Source of the DNA: Succinatimonas sp. CAG:777 | GTDB lineage: Bacteria; Pseudomonadota; Gammaproteobacteria; Enterobacterales; Succinivibrionaceae | Assembly (NCBI GenBank): GCA_000431835.1 | Contig: HF987947.1 | Location: 69,685 to 76,174 of the forward strand | Reading direction: 5' to 3' | DNA length: 6,490 nucleotides | In this document: positions 1 through 4,435 of the stretch, piece by piece | Layout: the number at the start of each line of letters is the position of its first letter | Position numbering within the stretch: position 1 is the first letter of the stretch | Made by a program: the position numbers and the translations under genes | Notes under the pieces: model-generated | Seen by the model: the letters and a program-made list of their open reading frames with translations, nothing else | Told to the model about the DNA's origin: nothing | Databases searched by the model: none

Positions 1-31
1 GTCGCAGGTTCAAGTCCCGCAGGAGGAGCCA
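1..31 (+). tRNA. 3' end of a tRNA gene, probably tRNA-Asn (partial)
   Basis: The window opens inside a tRNA. The T-arm reads GCAGG, then the loop TTCAAGT, then CCCGC (4-20). It is followed by the 3' acceptor strand AGGAGGA (21-27), discriminator G (28) and an encoded CCA (29-31). A G73 discriminator with a 3' strand ending GGA, implying a 5' end of TCC, matches the usual bacterial tRNA-Asn; other G73 tRNAs (Asp, Gln, Glu, Ser, Trp) have different acceptor stems. The anticodon lies outside the window, so the identity is inferred. The T-stem has an A-C mismatch at its middle pair (6 against 18). Confidence 0.72.
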
Positions 32-39
32 AAATAATC

Positions 40-65
40 AAGGCAACCATTAGGTTGCTTTTTTT
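40..65 (+). terminator. Intrinsic terminator after the tRNA
   Basis: The arms AAGGCAACC (40-48) and GGTTGCTTT (53-61) form a 9-bp stem with one G-T pair and an ATTA loop. The T run continues to 65. It starts 8 nt after the CCA of the tRNA, so it ends that transcript and separates it from the next gene. Confidence 0.9.
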
Positions 66-99
66 ATTCCTTCTATCTCGCATTTTTTAAATCTTCTTA

Positions 100-127
100 T
101 TGAATTTTCTAATGAAAATTTTATGAT
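100..127 (+). promoter_or_regulatory. Sigma70-type promoter of the yajL-like gene
   Basis: TTGAAT (100-105) and TATGAT (122-127) are separated by 16 bp, giving good -35 and -10 matches. Transcription would begin near 134 and leave a leader of about 20 nt before the ATG at 156. The -10 box covers the upstream in-frame ATG at 123, which argues against translation starting there. The call rests on motif matching only. Confidence 0.6.
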
Positions 128-143
128 GTTAAATATATTACAT

Positions 144-150
144 AAGGAGA
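144..150 (+). promoter_or_regulatory. Ribosome binding site deciding the yajL start
   Basis: AAGGAGA lies 5 nt before the ATG at 156. It selects that codon over the in-frame ATG at 123, which has no such sequence in front of it. Confidence 0.85.
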
Positions 151-155
151 TAACC

Positions 156-710
156 ATGTCAAAAGCTTTAATTGTATATACTCATGGAACAGAAGACATT
201 GAGTCTACTGCTGTATTAGATATCTTAAAAAGAGGCGGTGTAAATGTAGTAACCGCATCTGTAAGTGCAGATGGTTCTCGCTTGGTAAACCTAGCTCATG
301 GATCCACACTCTTATGTCAGCAGAACATTGAAGATGTTAATGAGGACTTTGATCTTATCGTCGTTCCTGGTGGGCCTGGTACTAAGAGTTATTCAGGCTG
401 TCAAAAGCTAATTGATATGTTAAAGTCTCAAAAAGAAAAGAAAGGACTAATTGGAGCTATCTGTGCTGCTCCTGGATTCATTCTCTATTCATGCGGTATT
501 TTAAAGAATACTGAAAAAGCATCAACCTACCCTGGCTGTGAGTGTGGAGCTAAATTCAGTGAAAAGCCTGTAAGTGTAAATCCTGAAGAGAATATCATTA
601 CAGGTCGTGGTCCTAACTATGCTATTCCATTTGCTCTGGAGCTGTTAAAAGCGCTTGAAGGTGAAGCTAAGGCTAAAGAAGTTGCCGACGGAATTTTATT
701 TAACGAATAA
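156..710 (+). CDS. yajL: DJ-1/PfpI family protein, YajL-like
   Basis: This 184-residue cytoplasmic protein has the length and layout of the DJ-1/YajL/ThiJ class. Visible landmarks are the N-terminal strand followed by GTEDIES with Glu16 at the conserved acidic position, the VVPGGPG turn at 70-75, the nucleophile elbow GAICAAPG with Cys103, and a late GRGPNYAIPFAL segment at 150-161 matching the RGPGT...FAL segment of DJ-1. Family members are redox-responsive and have been reported as chaperones and as glyoxalase or deglycase-type enzymes; which activity applies here cannot be read from sequence. The conserved His of human DJ-1 (His126) is aligned with Tyr125, as other bacterial members also vary there. 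It has five further cysteines, including a CEC at 128-130. The gene appears monocistronic, with its own promoter and a hairpin downstream. It could be another DJ-1 subgroup rather than the strict YajL orthologue. Confidence 0.88.
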   Translation: MSKALIVYTHGTEDIESTAVLDILKRGGVNVVTASVSADGSRLVNLAHGSTLLCQQNIEDVNEDFDLIVVPGGPGTKSYSGCQKLIDMLKSQKEKKGLIGAICAAPGFILYSCGILKNTEKASTYPGCECGAKFSEKPVSVNPEENIITGRGPNYAIPFALELLKALEGEAKAKEVADGILFNE

Positions 711-752
711 GCTTAATTGTCGTTAATCACGTCATTGTGATCTTTAATACAA

Positions 753-774
753 ATGGGAGGTTTTCACCTCCCAT
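753..774. terminator. Hairpin between convergent genes, probable bidirectional terminator
   Basis: ATGGGAGGT (753-761) and ACCTCCCAT (766-774) form a perfect 9-bp stem with a TTTC loop. It lies 42 nt after the plus-strand stop and 28 nt after the minus-strand stop of the facing gene. The T tracts are weak on both sides, so position and stem strength carry the call. Confidence 0.7.
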
Positions 775-802
775 CTTCATTAAACAAATCGTTCAGATTA
801 TT

Positions 803-1552
803 TTACTTGAACCACTTGTTGTAGATCTTATCATAAGTACCATCTTCTTTAATCTTTTTAAGACCAGCATTAATTTTTTTCATTAAAGCTGTATTGTTCT
901 TATTTGTTACAATACCCAAGTCTGCTGCGCGAACTACACTCTCAGGAACATGTACAAGATCTTTATCGCCTGTTTGTACTAAATAGAACTGATTTACAGG
1001 AGTACCGGTTATAACAGCTTCACACCCGTGCTTTTTAAGTTCCATATAAGCTTCAGTTACATTGTTAAAATTTTTTACATCAGCATCTTTAATACTGCCG
1101 GCTACAATTGCCCCCACAGAACCTAACTGAACACAAACACCTTTACCCTCTAAAGATTCCATATTCTTGTATTTACCTACAGAATCTTTTCTTACCATTA
1201 AATCCTGACCTGCTACATAGTAAGGATCTGAGAATAGAACCATCTTCTCGCGCTCAGGATTCTTAGTCATACCAGAGATAGCCGCATCAATTGAATTAGA
1301 CAGAATTGATGGAATTAAACCATCGAACTGCATTGATTCAATAACAACCTTCATACCTTCAGCTTTGCCGATAGCATTGATAACATCGATATCAAACCCT
1401 ACAATTTCTGAAGTTTTATCATCAACAAAACCAAATGGAGCAAAGGTAGGCTCTGTTCCTACATGGATGGTTTCCTGTGCATAAGAGCTAAATGAATACA
1501 TAGAAACAATAGCGCCTAAAAGTGCGCCACATAAAGTTGATTTTACTGACAT
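803..1552 (-). CDS. Periplasmic amino-acid ABC transporter binding protein (family 3), GlnH-like
   Basis: The 249-residue precursor has a signal peptide with a probable cleavage after SSYA (25/26). The mature part is a family 3 solute-binding protein: VGTEPTFAPFGF (31-42), GFDIDV (52-57), FDGLIPSI (76-83), SGMTKNPERE (93-102) and FSDPYY (107-112), ending in EDGTYDKIYNKWF. It aligns along its length with E. coli GlnH, and Arg101 matches the arginine that holds the ligand carboxylate. The position of the ligand-amine aspartate (HDTPN in GlnH) is Gly183 here (ITGTPVN). Mature Cys140 and Cys177 could form a disulfide. Such proteins deliver an amino acid to an inner-membrane permease and ATPase; neither is encoded in the window, so it is an orphan or its partners lie elsewhere. 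GGAG sits 7 nt before the ATG. The ligand is not determined. Confidence 0.9.
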   Translation of the reverse strand: MSVKSTLCGALLGAIVSMYSFSSYAQETIHVGTEPTFAPFGFVDDKTSEIVGFDIDVINAIGKAEGMKVVIESMQFDGLIPSILSNSIDAAISGMTKNPEREKMVLFSDPYYVAGQDLMVRKDSVGKYKNMESLEGKGVCVQLGSVGAIVAGSIKDADVKNFNNVTEAYMELKKHGCEAVITGTPVNQFYLVQTGDKDLVHVPESVVRAADLGIVTNKNNTALMKKINAGLKKIKEDGTYDKIYNKWFK

Positions 1553-1674
1553 GAGTTTTCTCCATAGAAGTTGATGTCATTATTATGGAGCTTTAATGGT
1601 TAATTGTACTAATTTTATGAAAATTGAACTATTTTGCATATAAAGAGTGCATTAGAAAATTTTAATGCTCTGTT

Positions 1675-1691
1675 TTGTAACTTAATTACAA
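1675..1691. repeat. Inverted repeat TTGTAA-N5-TTACAA upstream of the binding-protein gene
   Basis: TTGTAA (1675-1680) and TTACAA (1686-1691) form a perfect 6-bp dyad 123-139 bp upstream of the ATG at 1552. It falls between the terminator of the neighbouring gene and the binding-protein gene, in the DNA that must hold its promoter. It also fits a T-N11-A pattern of the kind bound by LysR-type regulators. No convincing -35/-10 pair could be fixed nearby. The operator role is inference. Confidence 0.35.
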
Positions 1692-1737
1692 GATCTCCCA
1701 CAAAGTTGAAAGGTAAGATTAATAAAGCGTAAGAGAT

Positions 1738-1772
1738 AAAAAAATCAAGAGAGCCTTGATTAAGACTCTCTT
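1738..1772 (-). terminator. Intrinsic terminator of the 103-residue Pro/His-rich protein gene
   Basis: Read on the minus strand, AAGAGAGTCTT pairs with AAGGCTCTCTT (arms 1762-1772 and 1747-1757) in an 11-bp stem with one T-G pair and a 4-nt loop. GA and seven T residues follow (1738-1744 on the plus strand is an A run). It begins 8 nt past the stop codon and separates this gene from the binding-protein gene. Confidence 0.92.
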
Positions 1773-1780
1773 TTCTAAGG

Positions 1781-2092
1781 TTAGCGGAAATGTCTATGAT
1801 GGTGACCATGTGGACCACGTGGAGGTGGAGGTGGAGCAAAACCTCTTGGACCATCCCAAGAACCAGGACCGAACTCACGAGGAGGAGGTGGTGGTGGAGG
1901 TGCGTAGTGAGGACCAGGAGCTGGTGGCAATACCACTACTGAAGGAGGAGGCGGAGGCGCATAATGATGTCCACGACCAGAACTTATTGAAAATGAAGTA
2001 TCGTCATCATCAAAGTAGAAGCCCATACCAGCTTGCGCCTGAGAAATTAGGCCTAAAGTGATGAGGACTAATAAGACAATCTTTAACTTCAT
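1781..2092 (-). CDS. Small exported Pro/His-rich protein, 103 aa, paralogue of the next gene
   Basis: I do not recognise this family. A signal peptide (MKLK, hydrophobic 5-17, AQA) predicts cleavage at 21/22. The mature N-terminus reads GMGFYFDDDDTSFSIS (22-37), an aromatic pair, four aspartates and an alternating Ser/hydrophobic run. The rest is low complexity: HYAPPPPP occurs at 43-50 and 62-69, FAPPPPP at 85-91, and the end is HGHHHRHFR. The 82-residue mature chain holds about 24 Pro and 8 His, suggesting an extended, possibly metal-binding tail; that is inference. The block at 24-37 and the architecture match the 84-residue protein just upstream on the same strand, so the two are probably diverged duplicates. 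The ATG at 2092 is chosen because AAAAGG lies 7 nt before it and the signal peptide then begins normally; ATG 2110 and TTG 2116 lack a site. A strong terminator follows. Confidence 0.82.
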   Translation of the reverse strand: MKLKIVLLVLITLGLISQAQAGMGFYFDDDDTSFSISSGRGHHYAPPPPPSVVVLPPAPGPHYAPPPPPPPREFGPGSWDGPRGFAPPPPPRGPHGHHHRHFR

Positions 2093-2099
2093 AAATAAA

Positions 2100-2105
2100 C
2101 CTTTT
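2100..2105 (-). promoter_or_regulatory. Ribosome binding site deciding the start of the 103-aa gene
   Basis: On the minus strand AAAAGG lies 7 nt before the ATG at 2092. It also falls inside any longer reading from 2110 or 2116, which supports the shorter product. Confidence 0.7.
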
Positions 2106-2141
2106 GTCATTATCAAAGTTGTTTCAAAAGTATTTTTTAAA

Positions 2142-2170
2142 CTTATATTTCTTGTCTAGAACTAAAGCAA
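2142..2170 (-). promoter_or_regulatory. Candidate promoter of the 103-aa gene
   Basis: On the minus strand TTGCTT (2165-2170) and TATAAG (2142-2147) are 17 bp apart. The -10 box is a 5/6 match and the -35 box is weaker. Transcription would start near 2135 and give a leader of about 40 nt. The pair lies in the gap after the stop of the upstream paralogue, so the two small genes may be transcribed separately. Confidence 0.4.
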
Positions 2171-2199
2171 TTAGCCTAGATTTCATTTAATTCTGTCTT

Positions 2200-2454
2200 T
2201 TAATAATGCTCTACAAAACGAGGTCTTAAATCATGACCGAATCGGCGTGGAGGAGGAGCCAAGCGATGCTCTGGGCCATCATGTTTTGGCTCAAAATGTG
2301 GAGCTGGAGCCACAGGAGTTGAATGGGCACCTGATTTACCTATAGAGATACTAGAATCTCCATCATCATAAAAGAAACCATAGCTTCCATGTGCTGAAGC
2401 TACTGATACGCAGCCTAATAAACAAATTGCAGCTAAAAAGTTTCTAACTTTCAT
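2200..2454 (-). CDS. Small exported His-rich protein, 84 aa, paralogue of the preceding gene
   Basis: This is not recognised as a named family. The signal peptide (MKVR, hydrophobic core to about residue 18, then ASA) predicts cleavage at 21/22, the same position as in its paralogue. The mature protein begins HGSYGFFYDDGDSSISIG (22-39), matching the paralogue's block at 8 of 14 positions with mostly conservative changes elsewhere. The tail (40-84) is rich in His, Pro and Arg, with seven His in the mature chain, but has no long polyproline runs. LLGC at 12-15 loosely resembles a lipobox; the paralogue has no cysteine there, so ordinary signal peptidase cleavage is preferred. ATG 2454 is chosen because AAAGGAG lies 5 nt upstream; a longer reading from 2478 would add eight residues in front of a normal signal peptide. 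An exported location is likely; the function is unknown. Confidence 0.82.
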   Translation of the reverse strand: MKVRNFLAAICLLGCVSVASAHGSYGFFYDDGDSSISIGKSGAHSTPVAPAPHFEPKHDGPEHRLAPPPRRFGHDLRPRFVEHY

Positions 2455-2459
2455 ATGAA

Positions 2460-2466
2460 CTCCTTT
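2460..2466 (-). promoter_or_regulatory. Ribosome binding site deciding the start of the 84-aa gene
   Basis: On the minus strand AAAGGAG lies 5 nt before the ATG at 2454. It is the strongest Shine-Dalgarno match among the minus-strand genes and fixes the start. Confidence 0.85.
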
Positions 2467-2490
2467 ATGGTTATTCATTCTTTATGTCTT

Positions 2491-2512
2491 TAAGAATAAT
2501 TAGTTATTCTTA
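2491..2512. repeat. Perfect 9-bp inverted repeat in the leader of the 84-aa gene
   Basis: TAAGAATAA (2491-2499) and TTATTCTTA (2504-2512) flank a 4-nt loop. The element lies 37-58 bp upstream of the ATG at 2454, where an operator or a leader hairpin would be expected. A second short dyad, ACTTA-N4-TAAGT (2519-2532), lies beside it. The stem is almost pure AT and has no T run in the right place, so it is unlikely to be a terminator. Between 2533 and 2679 I see no gene, only AT-rich sequence without a clear promoter pair. Confidence 0.5.
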
Positions 2513-2679
2513 GAAATAACTTAGCGTTAAGTATTATTTACAGATAGAGTCATCTCATAAATGAATCTTATGTTTTACAAATACGATAAATAAGCGCTCT
2601 TTAAAACGTAAAAATTCAGATTTGAAAATTGTGTAAGGTAAAATTTAACTTAGGATTCGAGTACAAAGTAAGGATAGAG

Positions 2680-2712
2680 TTGAGCCTGCTTTATTGTGTC
2701 TTGCAGGCTCAA
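2680..2712 (-). terminator. Perfect 10-bp hairpin after lonH, probable terminator
   Basis: TTGAGCCTGC (2680-2689) and GCAGGCTCAA (2703-2712) pair perfectly around a 13-nt loop. It begins 35 nt after the lonH stop on the minus strand. There is no good T tract after it (CTCTATCCTT), so it may be a weak or Rho-assisted terminator or an mRNA-stabilising 3' hairpin. Confidence 0.55.
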
Positions 2713-2747
2713 AATAGATTAGATATTTGAAGGCTTGATAAGATTAC

Positions 2748-4343
2748 TTACCACAAATGCCACCATGGTTTTGAGGCTTTAACCGCACTTAGATCATCTA
2801 AGCGGGTGCAGATTTTGCCACAGATAGACTCATTGTCATCAGGCTCTCCCCAATTAGTCTTCATCAGAACTTTAGAAGCGCCTGTTACATGTCCTACCAC
2901 ATAAATGTGGAAACGACCTTCTTTTACAGCTTTTACAACTGCTGGACGGAGAACAAGCTGATGAATACATGAGTAAGGGATGATTACGCCCTGTGTTCCT
3001 GTAAGTCCATGTAAGCGGCAGATCTTAAAAAAACCTTCTATCTTTTCGTTAACACCACCTACAGGCTGTACGTCACCGAACTGATCGACTGCACCTGTTA
3101 CAGCCAGATCCTGTCTTATAGGCAAGTCTGCCAAACTTGAAATTACTGCACACAAACCTGTTAATGAGGCAGAATCACCATCGATTTCACTATAGGATTG
3201 CTCAAATACTAAGCTTGCAGATACTGGCAGTGGCTGTTCAGAACCAAATTCTGTTGCTAAAAAGCCATTGATGATCATCATTGCTTTAGCGTGAATTTGA
3301 CCAGCTAGCTCTGCTTTTCTTTCAATATCGATGACGTCTCCATCACCTCCAGCTCTTAATGTAGCTGTAATTCTTACAGGCTCACCGTACTCATAAGAGG
3401 TACCGGCAGTTTCAATGACACTCAGGCCATTGATTTGTCCTGTAACCTCACCTTTGGTCTCTAATATAATCTGATTATCTCGATGATTTCTAAGTTCAGA
3501 TTCAGCTAGAGAGTTTACTCTAAAGTCAGCAGCGCCAATAGCCTTTAGAACATCATGTTCTGTAACTATAAAGTCTTCACTGCCATGAGCTTTTAAAGAT
3601 GCATAGCGATTAGCTTCAATGACTAATGAGAGTAGCTTTGCCTCAGGAATACCTAAATAGCGTCTGTCACCACTTTGTCTGCATGACCAGATACATAAAA
3701 GCCTTATTGCTTTATCATCAAAAGCGTTGACGTGGTACTTTTCACTGTAAGAGGCTACTAACGAGCCCATTAAGGTCATAGCTCCTAGTATTGGATACTC
3801 AAGGACAATATCAGCTCGCACAGCATTATCTAATGTCTGCCACATCATATTTAAAGTAGCACAGTCAGTTGCATCACCGCATAGAACCAGCTTTAGTCCT
3901 TCATTCATCGCAATGCAAGCATCAGCCATACCGAGCCACTTTGGATGATCAATAAAGTGAGAACAAGGCATAACCACAAAGCCTGGTTCTGTTAAAACAC
4001 CACTTTCCTTTTCTGAACCGAAAAGCTCAAATTTTGTAGGAGCAATAGCTATAGTAGGTGTAATTGAAGCTACATCTTTGAAAAGGTCACAAGCAATATC
4101 AATAGTATCGACACTGGTGCTTCCACATAAGAGCATTACTTTTGATAGAGGGTTATTTAAAAGAGACTTTAAAGCATTACGCGCTCTTAACTGTAATTTA
4201 GAAAATGAACGAGGTGTAAGATCTTTTGTAGTCTTAAAAGAGTATTCCCCAAGATTAGTTAAAAGATCATTATATTCAAGCTCTAAAACCGCATCTTCAG
4301 CATTCTGAGCTTCTGTTGTATTGTCAGTAAAAACGTATTTCAA
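2748..4343 (-). CDS. lonH: LonH/YcbZ-type Lon protease homologue (peptidase family S16)
   Basis: The 531-residue protein resembles E. coli YcbZ/LonH (586 residues), most strongly in the C-terminal half. The S16 protease domain spans about 295-495: GQINGLSVIE (302-311), IERKAELAGQIHAK (340-353), SASLVFEQSYSEIDGDSAS (375-393) with catalytic Ser391, and GAVDQFGDVQPVGGVNEKIEGFF (417-439) with catalytic Lys434. The Ser-Lys spacing of 43 equals that of E. coli Lon (679/722). The N-terminal half occupies the place of the AAA ATPase, but the P-loop position reads LLCGSTSVDT (71-80) with no GKT/S, and no Walker B acidic pair is evident, so ATP-driven unfolding is doubtful. E. coli YcbZ is similarly degenerate. 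It is probably cytoplasmic, with unknown substrates. The start is TTG: an in-frame TGA lies two codons upstream, AGGTG is 7 nt before it, and the next in-frame Met is residue 70. It lies 92 nt downstream of tamB. Confidence 0.9.
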   Translation of the reverse strand: MKYVFTDNTTEAQNAEDAVLELEYNDLLTNLGEYSFKTTKDLTPRSFSKLQLRARNALKSLLNNPLSKVMLLCGSTSVDTIDIACDLFKDVASITPTIAIAPTKFELFGSEKESGVLTEPGFVVMPCSHFIDHPKWLGMADACIAMNEGLKLVLCGDATDCATLNMMWQTLDNAVRADIVLEYPILGAMTLMGSLVASYSEKYHVNAFDDKAIRLLCIWSCRQSGDRRYLGIPEAKLLSLVIEANRYASLKAHGSEDFIVTEHDVLKAIGAADFRVNSLAESELRNHRDNQIILETKGEVTGQINGLSVIETAGTSYEYGEPVRITATLRAGGDGDVIDIERKAELAGQIHAKAMMIINGFLATEFGSEQPLPVSASLVFEQSYSEIDGDSASLTGLCAVISSLADLPIRQDLAVTGAVDQFGDVQPVGGVNEKIEGFFKICRLHGLTGTQGVIIPYSCIHQLVLRPAVVKAVKEGRFHIYVVGHVTGASKVLMKTNWGEPDDNESICGKICTRLDDLSAVKASKPWWHLW

Positions 4344-4350
4344 TATGGTT

Positions 4351-4355
4351 CACCT
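4351..4355 (-). promoter_or_regulatory. Ribosome binding site for the TTG start of lonH
   Basis: On the minus strand AGGTG lies 7 nt before the TTG at 4343. Its spacing, together with an in-frame TGA between it and the TTG, supports a non-ATG start. Confidence 0.7.
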
Positions 4356-4385
4356 AAAGTTCTTTAAACTTTATTTATGATTCTG

Positions 4386-4415
4386 TATTACTTGAGTCTA
4401 TATTACTTATGTCTA
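4386..4415. repeat. 15-bp tandem direct repeat between tamB and lonH
   Basis: TATTACTTGAGTCTA (4386-4400) is followed immediately by TATTACTTATGTCTA (4401-4415), identical at 13 of 15 positions. The flanking 15-mers show weaker resemblance. The repeat fills much of the 92-bp gap upstream of lonH, 43-72 bp before its TTG. It could be a regulator site or part of the promoter; no convincing -35/-10 pair was found. Confidence 0.6.
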
Positions 4416-4435
4416 AATTTCTTGCATATGAAATT

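Noticed and set aside
123..155. In-frame ATG at 123 as the start of the yajL-like protein
   Set aside because: It has no ribosome binding site, overlaps the predicted -10 box, and adds residues absent from the family. ATG 156 has AAGGAGA 5 nt upstream.
726..741. ATCAC-N6-GTGAT dyad after the yajL-like gene
   Set aside because: It is short, lies in a convergent 3' region, and the half-sites face the wrong way for a CRP site. The nearby 9-bp hairpin explains the region better.
1611..1625. AATTTT-ATG-AAAATT inverted repeat
   Set aside because: It is pure AT outside a 3-nt centre in very AT-rich DNA, so it is expected by chance.
1615..1878. Minus-strand frame of 87 codons overlapping the Pro/His-rich gene
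   Set aside because: It runs out of frame through that gene, across its terminator and into AT-rich intergenic DNA, with no ribosome binding site.
1756..2061. Plus-strand reading frame of 101 codons rich in Glu and Val
   Set aside because: It is the complement of the proline-rich coding sequence, whose CCA/CCT/CAC codons prevent stops on the other strand. It crosses the terminator and has no start signals.
2410..2421. Possible lipobox LLGC in the 84-aa protein
   Set aside because: The -2 residue is unusual, the hydrophobic core would be short, the ASA site at residue 21 is better, and the paralogue has no cysteine there.
4078..4308. Plus-strand frame of 76 codons inside lonH
   Set aside because: It is antisense to a well-supported gene, with no family resemblance or start signals.
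4416..4435. AATTTC/GAAATT hairpin right after the tamB stop as a terminator
   Set aside because: It has only six AT-rich pairs around an 8-nt loop, with no T tract on the minus strand.
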